A stretch of DNA of 55,000 nucleotides from Methanobacterium formicicum (GCF_029848115.1 NZ_JARVXG010000051.1:10001-65000), one strand, 5' to 3'; shown: positions 21,260 to 31,351, counted from the stretch's first letter. Made by a program: numbers and translations. The notes: a model not told the origin generated them from the letters alone.

Positions 21260-23554
21260 TTACCTCCTTTGGACAAAAGCACCTGCACCACTGAAACCCA
21301 AGTTTCCCAGGCCCTCCCTGGAATACATGGCCTCTGATCTCAGCCTATTTAATCCAAGTAATTCCTGTTTCATTCTTAGTACAATTGATTTAAACCTTTT
21401 AGACGGTATGTTAAGGTCTATATCTGCCCTGAATTCTCCTTTTTCTAGATTTAGCTTATTGGTCATTGATTTGATTTCATGATTCCCTGAAAGAAGAACA
21501 TGTGGAACATCTGTTATAAGGTAATTAGCAGGGTTTAATTGAACTGTGCCCAGCATATCCAATGTAAAACCAATATATGAGTAAGACCTGGAATCAACTG
21601 TATCTTTAGCGTCTTTTTCAGCTTCGGCCTGGGTTGTGGTATTCGTCATGTCTTTATAATTGACCCATGTCCCATAACGAAGCATACTATCTATATTAAC
21701 GTATCCTGTGCCAGCAGCTCGTTTTTCAGCATCATCAGGAGGATAGTACTTTCTGAATGCACGGTTGCAAATACTGTTATTTCCAGTTCCAATCGTGGGT
21801 TTATAGGTGATTCCAGTCACGTCCAGAATATTTAATCCCTGTTTTGCTGTCACAACTCCAGCAGATCCTGAAATCTCTTCAAAGATAAAAACATCATCTT
21901 TTCGTTCAGCACCCGGCTCAATGTATCCAGTATAACCAACCAATTCACAAACATCTCTAATGACTTCAATAGGATACTGTGCATCAGATTCAAGGGTGGT
22001 TTGTAACATTACATCCGATCCAATCAATCCAATGTTATCAAACCACATTACCCTTTGTTTAATTGGTCCGGGATGTGTTGAAATGGTTATAGTGTCTACA
22101 AACCTTATTTGAGTGATATAATATTCATCAGACGTGGCAGAATTATCAAAAGCATCCTTTAAATTAAATTTAAATTCCTCTGGAATTCCAGATAAATTTA
22201 ATTCAACATGTCCAATAACTTTGCCTTCAACACGAGATGAATTAACAGTTATTGTGTAATCCAATGCATCATCTGGAGTTTCATTCCCTCGATACATTGA
22301 GATAACAATGTTGAATTTGAAAGGATACACAGTAGAATTCCCTTTGGCCATGTAATCGAATACAAGATAAGGGTTTTCTGATACTTTCAATGGTTGGGAT
22401 GAATTACCCCAAATCAGTGCTTCACAATCTTTACTGCTGTTTTCTGAACAATTACTCAGACTTATGTCCTCATAATACAACATAAGCCCGGGTGGGGGCA
22501 TACCTACGGATTTATCCTGTTTTTTATCAAATCCAGAAACACCAATACTATTAAAGTCATTAATATTGCTCATGTCTTTTAAGAATGCATAGGAACCCTT
22601 GTATTTGTAAAATAATGGGAATTCAATACCTGTGGATATGTACTCCATGAATTGCATCAAATTACTGAAATTATATCTGTAAGCATTCACGGCCAGGTCC
22701 TGGCCAGATGTACCATAACCTATCGCGAAATTCTTAAAAGTAGGTGCACGATAGAAATCTGCTTCTCTACCCACAAAATCCATTTTTAGCAAATCATCAT
22801 TTAATGTGAATCCTAATACATAGCCTCCAAAGTCTGGTTTAGCATGCTTTCGATCTTCACCCACATAAAAAGTTACAGCGTCCATGAAGTCGAAAATCAT
22901 CCGTGAATACAAGTTTTCAGGGCATAAAAAGTCTTCTTTGAATGTAACATTTAGTTTAGCCGTGTTCATCTCAGCAATTGTATTTTTAGTGTATTCTACA
23001 GATTGAACTTCTAGAGAAGTGGAAATATTAGAACCCTCAGTTGATAGAATATTAACACGCATGACTATGAATGATTCAAACCAAACATCACGTTCATAAA
23101 AAGAAGCTTCTAAATTATGCGTACCTGCATTGAGCCTATGGCGGCCAAAATCCATCCATGCGAAATGATAAGCAGGTGTTTCAACACTTTTAACATCCAC
23201 CAATTTATCATCAAGTTCTAAACGCAATTGTGGAGGTAGTTGTCCCGCCTGTTTGATGGCTTTAACCACTCTGACAAAAATCCTGTAATCGCCAGTTTTT
23301 TCAAGATATACCTCTTTTGAAATACTCCCTGATTGATAAGAAGAGTATGATGGAAACCCAAAGATAGGAAATCCATCATAACCACTTTGAGTCATATCTG
23401 CAGGTGTGCGGATACAGTTACTTCCCGGGAGGTAGTAAATAGCGGTCACATCTTTGGCTTCAATTTCTGCCCGAAAGTATGGATCTTCATGGATGGTGAC
23501 GGGATCCACACCATTAAGTAAAGGTATGAAGTTTACTTCTTTCATTCCATTCAC
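21260..23554 (-). CDS. Tail tip / baseplate hub-like protein
   Basis: A 764-residue protein located two genes after the tape measure. Residues about 30-185 look like a carbohydrate-binding beta-sandwich (LEKTGDYRIFVRVVKAI). The middle contains VEYTKNTIAEMNTAKLNVTF, a strand pattern of hub proteins, and the C-terminus has hub-like segments (PANYLITDVPHVLLSGNHEI) and a helix. Position and length fit the tail-tip (Tal/gp27-like) role. No peptidase motif was seen here. Assignment rests mainly on synteny. Confidence 0.6.
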   Translation of the reverse strand: MNGMKEVNFIPLLNGVDPVTIHEDPYFRAEIEAKDVTAIYYLPGSNCIRTPADMTQSGYDGFPIFGFPSYSSYQSGSISKEVYLEKTGDYRIFVRVVKAIKQAGQLPPQLRLELDDKLVDVKSVETPAYHFAWMDFGRHRLNAGTHNLEASFYERDVWFESFIVMRVNILSTEGSNISTSLEVQSVEYTKNTIAEMNTAKLNVTFKEDFLCPENLYSRMIFDFMDAVTFYVGEDRKHAKPDFGGYVLGFTLNDDLLKMDFVGREADFYRAPTFKNFAIGYGTSGQDLAVNAYRYNFSNLMQFMEYISTGIEFPLFYKYKGSYAFLKDMSNINDFNSIGVSGFDKKQDKSVGMPPPGLMLYYEDISLSNCSENSSKDCEALIWGNSSQPLKVSENPYLVFDYMAKGNSTVYPFKFNIVISMYRGNETPDDALDYTITVNSSRVEGKVIGHVELNLSGIPEEFKFNLKDAFDNSATSDEYYITQIRFVDTITISTHPGPIKQRVMWFDNIGLIGSDVMLQTTLESDAQYPIEVIRDVCELVGYTGYIEPGAERKDDVFIFEEISGSAGVVTAKQGLNILDVTGITYKPTIGTGNNSICNRAFRKYYPPDDAEKRAAGTGYVNIDSMLRYGTWVNYKDMTNTTTQAEAEKDAKDTVDSRSYSYIGFTLDMLGTVQLNPANYLITDVPHVLLSGNHEIKSMTNKLNLEKGEFRADIDLNIPSKRFKSIVLRMKQELLGLNRLRSEAMYSREGLGNLGFSGAGAFVQRR

Positions 23555-23561
23555 ACATCCT

Positions 23562-25448
23562 TTAGATGATTCGTATCCTTTGATTTACTGGGTTCAACCA
23601 CTCCAGGGCCAATTTGGAATAATGATTCTGGTTAGAGGAAGGTAATGTGTTGTCATAAAATCCGATGCCTGTTAAACTGGTTGCAGGTATTTTGTTTGAT
23701 TTTATTGTGGTTGGATATTTTTGTAAAATCATTGTACGCAAATTCTGTGCAGGGTTAGGGTTTGCACAGGTTCCACTACCTTTATTCCAGAACAAAACGT
23801 AATGAGTGTTTGACATTGAAATGGATTGATCATCTGCTGTTATTTCTAATGAAGCTCCATCATGGTAACAACATGAGAATTTAGGATATGTTAAATCATT
23901 ATATTCATGTTTGATGTACACAAATGGTTCACTACGTCGTAAAATCCATTTAGTCCTATTAATGGCCAGTATTAGTTCTTCAGGAGTTTTGTTCAATAAT
24001 TTAATGAATGAAATAGGTCCAATGTCCACGTTAAAGAATTTTTCAAAAGAAGCACCGTTTATTCTGTGTATTTCAATACCTGTGGATGTGGGAATTATTT
24101 GAATTAAATCATTGTAAAACTTGCATTTGTCTACTTTCAAACTTTCTTCTATGTTATGTATTTCATTCCATTCGTTTTGAGGATTATTATTTGAATATAA
24201 CCTTGGTGAACCATTGAAAATTGCCATGGGGTCACTCGCACTGTTTTGGAATGAATTGTCTGATTCTCCATTTTTATGCAAATATGAAGAACCACGACCC
24301 CCCAGACCTGTTGAAGCATTTCTTCCAGTTACAGGAATTTTAGCAACACTTTCAAGAACCTGGGCCTGTGTTTTGTAAACTTTCACTTTGTCAGTGTATA
24401 CGGTATGATTTGTAGACTCGTGGCTGTGGTGTGTGAATCCGATAGTGAGTCTTTTCATAGTGCTAAGACTACATGGACCTTTCCAATAGAAATCCCATTC
24501 AGAATTAGTTGAATTCCATAGCCAGGCAGTGATTAATCCATTTTCCTCTACTAAAATCTTCCATTTGTGAAGTTTATAGGATGAAGACACATTGTTTTTA
24601 ATTACTGGATCTGTCCATGGTTTAGCAAATCGAATGTCTCTACTGTTACTCCCACAATCCTGGATAATTAAAAATGTATCGGGCCAGCCTTCCCAGTCTA
24701 ACCATTGTCCAGTTCTTAAAACAAAGTGATAATTATGTGCATCAAATCTGTCTGTTGAACTAGTATCTGGAACTTCTAAATCAAATTCAACATAGAATGG
24801 AGCATCAAATGACTGTTTGGATTGGATACTTCTGGCACCCCACGCCGGCATTCCTGGAATTATAGAAGTAATCACTCCACTCATCCCTAGTTTGCCTCCA
24901 GATACTGTGTGACTTCCACCTGTCATGTTCCACATAGTGGCAGACCATTTGGATGTATCAAGGGTTGTACCTGGAAAATCATCTTCTAACAATACTAATT
25001 CTTCGGTTAAATCATAACCATGCTTTAATGGTGTTCCAGCGTAGGGGCTTGTAGTATAATCCATTTCAAGGAATACATCCAGGGCATTGTTAATTAATTC
25101 AACTGTTAATGTTGCTTTAGCTTCAAACTGGTTGATATTATCAATATCCACATTGCGGATGAGGTACCAGCCTTTATGGTTTAATCGAACATTATCATAC
25201 TCTTCAGGACGGCTAGCTGTTGCATTTATCCACACAGGACCCCAATCTTTCTGTTTAGTGCTCCTGATAGTTATGCCTCCAGATTCTTCAGTACCTCCTC
25301 GTGTTATCAGGCCACGGAGTTGGTTAATTTTCCAGATGGGGCCGGCAATAGTGAACTTTTCCTTACCATCCATGACTCCGTAATCATTGTTTTTTTCATA
25401 GTAGAATCCTCTATCGAAAACTACAGGTCCGATTATACAAGTATTCAT
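23562..25448 (-). CDS. Distal tail-like protein with beta-sandwich domain
   Basis: A 628-residue protein directly after the tape measure, the usual place of distal tail (Dit) proteins. The first 130 residues (GPVVFDRGFYYEKNND ... RSTKQKDWGPVWINAT) have a Dit-like strand pattern. Residues about 155-370 form a concanavalin-like module beginning LLEDDFPGTTLDTSKWSATM. The C-terminal 200 residues are beta-rich and unassigned. The insertion of a lectin-fold module suggests an added adhesion function. Confidence 0.6.
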   Translation of the reverse strand: MNTCIIGPVVFDRGFYYEKNNDYGVMDGKEKFTIAGPIWKINQLRGLITRGGTEESGGITIRSTKQKDWGPVWINATASRPEEYDNVRLNHKGWYLIRNVDIDNINQFEAKATLTVELINNALDVFLEMDYTTSPYAGTPLKHGYDLTEELVLLEDDFPGTTLDTSKWSATMWNMTGGSHTVSGGKLGMSGVITSIIPGMPAWGARSIQSKQSFDAPFYVEFDLEVPDTSSTDRFDAHNYHFVLRTGQWLDWEGWPDTFLIIQDCGSNSRDIRFAKPWTDPVIKNNVSSSYKLHKWKILVEENGLITAWLWNSTNSEWDFYWKGPCSLSTMKRLTIGFTHHSHESTNHTVYTDKVKVYKTQAQVLESVAKIPVTGRNASTGLGGRGSSYLHKNGESDNSFQNSASDPMAIFNGSPRLYSNNNPQNEWNEIHNIEESLKVDKCKFYNDLIQIIPTSTGIEIHRINGASFEKFFNVDIGPISFIKLLNKTPEELILAINRTKWILRRSEPFVYIKHEYNDLTYPKFSCCYHDGASLEITADDQSISMSNTHYVLFWNKGSGTCANPNPAQNLRTMILQKYPTTIKSNKIPATSLTGIGFYDNTLPSSNQNHYSKLALEWLNPVNQRIRII

Positions 25449-25466
25449 GCATATTACACCCTTTTT

Positions 25467-28400
25467 TTAGTCGAATAATTCGTCAACTACTCCGTTTAAC
25501 TCCTCATGCACCACGTTTTTAATTTCCTTGATCAGACCATCTTTGTCATAGATAGGGCCGGTGATGTTAAACACGAAATGCAGTACTCTTTTAACAGGGT
25601 TTGCAATTCCAAAGCCACCAGCACCACTACCTGGTGGAGGTGACCAGGTTCCACGGTTTTGGAAGGCTGTGGTATCGAATGGTATTCCGTTTACCATGGC
25701 CCATACGTGTGGTATGCCTGTGGATCCCCAGGTTCCATGGGCCATGTATGCTGATAATCCCATTGCCTGGGCCAGGGCTATGATAATCTGAGCGCCATCA
25801 AAACAATTGAATCGACGATCTCTTAAAGCCTGAGCATTACTTTTCTGATCCCCATAGTAGAATTGATATGCTGTTCTTCCAATGATTGAACTGGCAAGGG
25901 CTGCGAAAGCTGATAAGCTTCCTCCATTTTTGAGTGTTGAAAGTGAAAGACTAACTCCTCCAATGTTCATCTTCCAACCATAAACGGTTGAGAGGATCCT
26001 GTCAATCCAGTTGTCACTGAAATCCCATCCACCAGCATAACAGTTACCATCATAATAGCAAGTATCATCATTTTCAGGGGCAGGACCTGCACCATACATT
26101 CTATTCTGGGTTGACCTGAAAACCATAGGTGCGATACCAGCAAAGAGACCATCATTTGAAAGTCCTCCACTGTAATTCAACACACTTATGTCTGGCCCTC
26201 CAGCAGCACCGGGCCAGGTTGTACCTCCAAAACCACCACCCCCTCCTCCGGAACCTCTAGAACCACCTCCAGTTATGAAACTCCAAAACTCTTTCAATTT
26301 ATCATATAATGTTGATATAGGACCCCATACTCCATCCCTGATAGCAACTGCAGCTGATAGCATACCATTTTTCATCTGATTCCAGGCAGACAGTATCATA
26401 CCCACATAGGGAGATACCGCTCCCCAGATCTGGTTCATGATATTCCAGATGGTCATGAACACATTATTCCAAATCCATTGGGTTGTGGATTGAATAGTGG
26501 ACCAGGTGGATCCTATGAAACTGGCCAGGATGTTAATCACACCCATGATTACCTGGATTCCAATCATCAGGCCCTGGGCTGCGAATATGAAAATGTTCAT
26601 GAGCATGGTGCTGAAGGTCTGACCAGCTGCATCACCAAAGAGAAGGGTTACAATCATGGTCAAAGGGTTATATTGAGCTATGAACTGGAACATGGCCATG
26701 AGGATACCATACCAGTCAATACCAGAAGCCCAAAGAGTAATAGCTTCCAGTAAGCCACCACCACCATCACCTCCAAAGATGTAACCTATTAACACACCTA
26801 TCGGGTTGAATTGGATTAACCACTCCCCAATAGCCATGAAAAGACCAATCCAATCAACATTAACGAGCCATGACATGAATTGACCAATGATATCTCCACC
26901 AGCACTGAAGATTCCCATGAGACTGTTCCAAAAGAACACCCCTAAACCTATCCAGTCAATATTTACAATAGCATTCCAGATCATACCTCCAAGATTCTGA
27001 AGACCAGGAATAATACCCTGCCATTCACCATCCTTGAAGAAAGCACCTACCAGAGCATCCCAAGCACCAGTTAAGGAAGTGAAAATACTGTATAAAAATT
27101 GACCAACACTAACCAGAGTATTCCAGTACCCAATTAGTACCTGCCAGGCCCCATTCAAAATCAATCCACCAATCCAAGACAGAGCCGATCCAATAGGTGA
27201 TAAAACACCCCAAAGGTACCCTGCAACTCCTCTTAATATTCCTATAAAGTTCATCAGAGCATTTAAGGCAGGGAAGAGGATGCTCCTTATGCCTATCACA
27301 AATTGGTTTGCCACCGTGTCACCCAAGAGCAACCTGATCATCATAGTTACTGGATTATAATTAGCGAAGAAAATGATAATTTGGCTAAGAATTCCGTACA
27401 GAATCCCTTCTAAACTTACATTTTCAAGACCACCAAATAAGGCATTCCAGATGTATTGGCCCAATCCTTTAACACTGTTGTAGATAGCGGTAACAAATCC
27501 AGTAGCAACAGCTCCCCAATCAATACTCAGTAACCAGTTCCAAAGCATTCCAAAAGCATTCTGGAAACCTTGAATCAAACCAACAAAACGCCCTTCACTA
27601 TCAAAGAATGCTCCGAAAAAGGCTTTAATTGCATTGCCTGCCTGAGTTACCACCCAAACCAGTTTATTGAAGTTCAAAACTATGAACAGCAGGGGATTCA
27701 CAAAATATGTCAATAAAGCCAGAACCTGGCCCAGAGGATTGTTCTGGAAGAAATCCCAAAGCCGGACAACTGCATTGCCGATCCAGGATAAGACGTTCAC
27801 TACAGTGCTACCCAACCAAAAGAAAATTGCTCCTACTGGCTGTAAAGCATCACCTAATAATCCAAATAAATCAATGATCGACCTTATTATGTCAAAGCTT
27901 CCATTGTCTGAAGGAAATAAATTATTCCACAATGGAACTATAAAACTAACTAAACCTTCCCAAGCTTCTTTAATCCCATTAATAGTAGCCACGACATGAG
28001 GATTATTTGTGAATGCAGCCCACAACCTCATGACACCTGATTTAATGGCCTCAATCATTGTGGGAATGTCTTTCCACCATTTGAAGTATTCTCCAACCTT
28101 GTAAATCGCAACAGCCAAGACAATTAATGCAGCCGTAGCCAAAACAATAGGGTTAGTAACCAATGCTTTAGTCATCATCCACAGAGCAGTAGTTAAACTC
28201 CAAGTAGACACTGTTGCTAATGATTCTCCAGCGATAAATGCGACTAGTGATTGCAACGAAAATAAAATAGTACGGCCAAATCCAGCGCTGCTTGCAGTAG
28301 CCATTTTTTGAGCAATATCATAACCAAATAGTGATGCGGTCGCTGTAACAATTTTAGCTATTTTTACAGTTAAAGCAGGAATTAATGATCCAACTAAAAT

Positions 28401-29492
28401 TAATCCAAATGTTGTTAAGGCAATGCTTGCTATGCCTATTATAATTCCTAACTGAACCCATCCAGGTAACGCAGCCCAACTACTAGATAACCATCCAATT
28501 ACATTTTTAGCACCATAAGCCAGGTCAGCTAATGCCATAGTGATAGCATAAATCAATGGAGCAGCAGGTATCAGGAAAGCTCCGAGGAGCTGGCCACCAG
28601 CAATAGTTAAGACTTGGACAGCATCATCAAGACTATTGATTTCTTTTGCCATCTGGGTTAAACTACGCTGTTCCAGGACCTGATTGAGTGCCGCTATGAT
28701 TCCTTTTTTATCTTCTTTATCACCACTCCACAGCCCAGTGGCTTTAAGTGCATCAGCTGTAACTCCAATCTCACTTAGTCGGCGTTCCCATCCTTGGCCC
28801 TGGTCTATTAAATCTTTGAGGGCTAGGGCAGAGTCCCGGGCCGATCTTCCTTCCATGGCCATTGCACTAGAAAATACCGCACTGGTTTCTATTAGATCCT
28901 TAGCTTCACTTGCGTTTAGTTTGTAGATACGGGCCATTTTGGCAACTTCCATGCCGACCTGGTTCATATCTGTTTTGCGGTAGATTGTTTGGAGTCTGGC
29001 CATCTCGTTGGTGTACGCGGTTAGTTGTGAGGAGTCCCAGCCCATGCCTCTGGCCATTCCTGCGATTTGTCCTTGGGCATTGACTGCGCTGTTGGCAACA
29101 TTCATTATTTGCATGGCTAGGTCCATACCTAATGTGATGGCTAGCATTCCTGCTGTAGCCTTTAGTAGGTTCATTGCACTGTTAAGGCCACTCATTTTGG
29201 ATTGTGCTGCAGTTGCATTGTTCCCGGCGTTACTGGTTGATTTTGCTGTGTTTTCTAGTTCTTTGCCGGTTTTGCTGGTGGTTTGGCTGAGGTTGTTCAT
29301 GGTCTGATTCAGACCATCACTATTCTGCTTTAGCTTTGAAACCTCAGAATTGGATCCACTTGCTCCTTTCTGGAGGCCATTTAATTCAGATTGTAAGGAT
29401 GCTGCTTTTGATTTAGCACCGCTTAACCCCTGAGTAAAATTGGTAATATCCAGAGTTAGGAATGATTTAATTTCTCGTCCACCGAAAGCCAT
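25467..29492 (-). CDS. Tape measure protein with C-terminal transglutaminase-like domain
   Basis: A 1341-residue protein. The first 120 residues are helical and Ser/Asn/Gln-rich, typical of tape measure N-termini; then come many hydrophobic and Trp-rich helical repeats (WNNLFP, FFWNSLMGIF, MNQIWGAVSPYVG). Near 1075-1090 is a glycine-rich hinge (RGSGGGGGGFGG). The last 150 residues are a transglutaminase-like cysteine peptidase with Cys1230 in RRFNCFDGAQII, His1262 in GIPHVWAMV and Asp1273 in IPFDTTA. The ATG at 29492 has GGAG nine bases upstream; in-frame starts further up to 29561 lie in the promoter region. The terminal domain probably opens the cell wall during genome entry. Confidence 0.88.
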   Translation of the reverse strand: MAFGGREIKSFLTLDITNFTQGLSGAKSKAASLQSELNGLQKGASGSNSEVSKLKQNSDGLNQTMNNLSQTTSKTGKELENTAKSTSNAGNNATAAQSKMSGLNSAMNLLKATAGMLAITLGMDLAMQIMNVANSAVNAQGQIAGMARGMGWDSSQLTAYTNEMARLQTIYRKTDMNQVGMEVAKMARIYKLNASEAKDLIETSAVFSSAMAMEGRSARDSALALKDLIDQGQGWERRLSEIGVTADALKATGLWSGDKEDKKGIIAALNQVLEQRSLTQMAKEINSLDDAVQVLTIAGGQLLGAFLIPAAPLIYAITMALADLAYGAKNVIGWLSSSWAALPGWVQLGIIIGIASIALTTFGLILVGSLIPALTVKIAKIVTATASLFGYDIAQKMATASSAGFGRTILFSLQSLVAFIAGESLATVSTWSLTTALWMMTKALVTNPIVLATAALIVLAVAIYKVGEYFKWWKDIPTMIEAIKSGVMRLWAAFTNNPHVVATINGIKEAWEGLVSFIVPLWNNLFPSDNGSFDIIRSIIDLFGLLGDALQPVGAIFFWLGSTVVNVLSWIGNAVVRLWDFFQNNPLGQVLALLTYFVNPLLFIVLNFNKLVWVVTQAGNAIKAFFGAFFDSEGRFVGLIQGFQNAFGMLWNWLLSIDWGAVATGFVTAIYNSVKGLGQYIWNALFGGLENVSLEGILYGILSQIIIFFANYNPVTMMIRLLLGDTVANQFVIGIRSILFPALNALMNFIGILRGVAGYLWGVLSPIGSALSWIGGLILNGAWQVLIGYWNTLVSVGQFLYSIFTSLTGAWDALVGAFFKDGEWQGIIPGLQNLGGMIWNAIVNIDWIGLGVFFWNSLMGIFSAGGDIIGQFMSWLVNVDWIGLFMAIGEWLIQFNPIGVLIGYIFGGDGGGGLLEAITLWASGIDWYGILMAMFQFIAQYNPLTMIVTLLFGDAAGQTFSTMLMNIFIFAAQGLMIGIQVIMGVINILASFIGSTWSTIQSTTQWIWNNVFMTIWNIMNQIWGAVSPYVGMILSAWNQMKNGMLSAAVAIRDGVWGPISTLYDKLKEFWSFITGGGSRGSGGGGGGFGGTTWPGAAGGPDISVLNYSGGLSNDGLFAGIAPMVFRSTQNRMYGAGPAPENDDTCYYDGNCYAGGWDFSDNWIDRILSTVYGWKMNIGGVSLSLSTLKNGGSLSAFAALASSIIGRTAYQFYYGDQKSNAQALRDRRFNCFDGAQIIIALAQAMGLSAYMAHGTWGSTGIPHVWAMVNGIPFDTTAFQNRGTWSPPPGSGAGGFGIANPVKRVLHFVFNITGPIYDKDGLIKEIKNVVHEELNGVVDELFD

Positions 29493-29512
29493 GATAAAAA
29501 ACTCCATTAAAG

Positions 29513-29587
29513 TGACTACATAATACTTAATAAAACTACAAAATAGGGTTTTTATATACAAAATTTAAATAGAATGACTACAAAATA
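29513..29587. promoter_or_regulatory. Divergent promoter with three operator-like repeats
   Basis: GRACTACAWAATA-type repeats occur with their ACTACA cores at 29515, 29535 and 29577, that is 20 and 42 bases apart, near whole helical turns. Between them TTTTTATATAC (29549-29559) can serve as TATA box for the RHH gene on the plus strand and, read the other way (GTATATAAAAA), for the tape measure gene. The RHH protein encoded next door is the natural candidate binder. Confidence 0.5.
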
Positions 29588-29611
29588 ATAATTATAAGAA
29601 TCAAATAGAAG

Positions 29612-29809
29612 ATGATAAAAATGGGGAAAAATATACCAACAAGCGTGAGAATACCCTCTGAATTTAAAGAGGATATTGAATTATTAGCAAAACATAGAGG
29701 GAAATCTGTCTCTAAAACAATCATCACGGCAATAGAATATTACATAGCTCACGAATATGACCTAATACGCATGTTAAAACTTAAAAAACTTGAAGAGGAG
29801 GGAGTATAA
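29612..29809 (+). CDS. Ribbon-helix-helix DNA-binding protein
   Basis: A 65-residue RHH (CopG/Arc-like) protein. TSVRIPSEFKEDIELLAK forms the N-terminal DNA-binding strand and first helix; HRGKSVSKTIITAIEYYI is the second helix. Such dimers bind direct repeats, and three lie just upstream. A downstream ATG at 29621 is an alternative start. It is followed without a gap by a PH-like/zinc-ribbon gene. It is opposite in strand to the virion genes, so it may be expressed in the lysogen. Confidence 0.8.
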   Translation: MIKMGKNIPTSVRIPSEFKEDIELLAKHRGKSVSKTIITAIEYYIAHEYDLIRMLKLKKLEEEGV

Positions 29810-30472
29810 GTGTTAGGGTTGCGAAAAAGTAAAGCAAAAAAACTTGAAGAAAAAAGGATAAAAGATGGAAACAGGTTTAATGATTTCTTTAAAACAGAAT
29901 CACAATTATGGAAAGATATTGAATTTGCACCAGGAGTAGGTTGTACTATTGAGTTGACTGAAACAGAGATCAAAAGTCATGGGATGTTAACTAAAGGGGC
30001 AGCCACGGCGGCATTTGGACTAGTTGGTTTGGCAATGACATCGGGATCTAAAAGTAAGAACGTAAGTATCCCTGCAACTATGCGTATAGTACAAAATGGC
30101 ATTTTATTCCAAAGGCATGATGACGAAGATCTGCGGGTTCCATGGGAAAATATTGCAGAAGTTAAAGTTACTCCTGGAATGGGAGTATGGAAATATCTGA
30201 TTTTAGATTTGTTTGAAAATCCTCGATTAAAGGTTAGATTTGATCGTACTGTTAGTAAAAATGTTCTGAACATGGTTAAAAAGTATATTGATTCTCACAT
30301 CCCTGGTTTGGATGATGGCTGGAATGATGCTCCTATTCCATTAAATGCCCCATCTAAACATGTTGAATCTAAACCTTCTGAAATGGATCCTAACTCCTGT
30401 TCTAATTGTGGTTCTCCTATAGAAGCGGGGGCTAATTTTTGCAGCGAATGTGGACAAAGACAAAAAATTTAA
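29810..30472 (+). CDS. PH-like domain plus C-terminal zinc ribbon protein
   Basis: A 220-residue protein starting at a GTG one base-step after the RHH stop codon, with GAGGAGGGAG as ribosome site inside the RHH end. Residues about 45-165 look like a bacterial PH-like domain with a short hydrophobic insert (AATAAFGLVGLAMTSG) and the strand ending LRVPWENIAEVKVTPG. The C-terminus is a zinc ribbon, CSNCGSPIEAGANFCSECG. Such proteins are common in prokaryotes but functionally obscure. As an accessory gene on the strand opposite to the virion genes it may be a lysogeny gene. Confidence 0.7.
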   Translation: MLGLRKSKAKKLEEKRIKDGNRFNDFFKTESQLWKDIEFAPGVGCTIELTETEIKSHGMLTKGAATAAFGLVGLAMTSGSKSKNVSIPATMRIVQNGILFQRHDDEDLRVPWENIAEVKVTPGMGVWKYLILDLFENPRLKVRFDRTVSKNVLNMVKKYIDSHIPGLDDGWNDAPIPLNAPSKHVESKPSEMDPNSCSNCGSPIEAGANFCSECGQRQKI

Positions 30473-30536
30473 AGAAAACTATTTAATGATCTTTTAAATA
30501 GATAATGCTATATTTTAAATTCATGGAGAAATACAC

Positions 30537-30824
30537 ATGGTAGATACTAGAATACGAAAAACAAGAAGTGAAAGGGAATTTGAAGAAGCAATTGATGAAT
30601 ACATAACTATGGGATATAAAGTTCAAAGTAGGGGTGAAAAAACAGCACAATTACTTAAGGCACAATATGGAAGTCTTCTTTCTCACATTTTAATACTTAT
30701 ATTCTTTTGTTGGACTTTCCTCCTAGCAAACCTACTTTGGTTAGTTTATAATTATTATAGTAAATCTGATAAAGTCCTTGTAAAGCTAATTGAAGATAAT
30801 GAAACAATACCCAGTGTGGGTTAA
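30537..30824 (+). CDS. Small membrane protein, accessory viral gene
   Basis: A 95-residue protein with a charged N-terminal helix (REFEEAIDEYITMGYKVQSR) and a hydrophobic hairpin (ILILIFFCWTFLLANLLWLVY) near residues 51-72. The N-terminal pattern is like that of small proteins in which a conserved helix-strand unit precedes membrane helices. Not recognised. It follows the PH-like gene on the same strand and is convergent with the DUF2283 gene, with a T-rich terminator-like tract at 30848-30878. A superinfection-exclusion role is possible but unproven. Confidence 0.6.
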   Translation: MVDTRIRKTRSEREFEEAIDEYITMGYKVQSRGEKTAQLLKAQYGSLLSHILILIFFCWTFLLANLLWLVYNYYSKSDKVLVKLIEDNETIPSVG

Positions 30825-30973
30825 AACATGTAGATGGATGATTTTTATTATCAATACTATTTTTTCTTTTTTTTATTTACAATATTTCAACTGCAGGACC
30901 TTTGGCAGGTGAATGTGGAAGGTAAAGTATAATTTGGAGGTAAATATTTTTCAGTAACTTATAAAATAAGTGA

Positions 30974-31345
30974 TCAGACCACTGCATAATTGGTCTGCAT
31001 GGATGGAATTTTCATATCATTAAGAGTTAGTAAGTCAACTGGTCGGTTTTCTTTCTTTTGATGTATTAGGAACATGAAAACGGCTTCAAGATGTATTGTA
31101 TCTTCTTTTACATCGATTGTCATTTCAAAGTTGAAATTCCTTAAAGAGAATGGTTTGACATGGAAGTATTTGGAGGCATCCAATATTTCCAGAGCTACTG
31201 GAATGTTATCTTCACTGAAATCAAGTATAACATTATCTGCTAATTCTACAGATTCCTTATAAGAATAAGGCTTTTTAACCTTTAAAAACAATGCATCTGC
31301 CTGAGCATCATAGTTACTTATCATTTCAAAATCCACGTCACTCAT
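30974..31345 (-). CDS. DUF2283-family protein, putative antitoxin
   Basis: A 123-residue protein with the DUF2283 core ISNYDAQADALFLKVKKPYS, then ADNVILDFSEDNIPVALEIL and DASKYF. DUF2283 proteins often lie next to DUF4258 proteins and are treated as antitoxins of that pair. Here the DUF4258 gene is immediately upstream, six bases away. The C-terminal 45 residues extend beyond the usual family length and contain another strand pair (FNFEMTIDVKEDTIHLEAVF). Confidence 0.75.
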   Translation of the reverse strand: MSDVDFEMISNYDAQADALFLKVKKPYSYKESVELADNVILDFSEDNIPVALEILDASKYFHVKPFSLRNFNFEMTIDVKEDTIHLEAVFMFLIHQKKENRPVDLLTLNDMKIPSMQTNYAVV

Positions 31346-31351
31346 TTTTCT

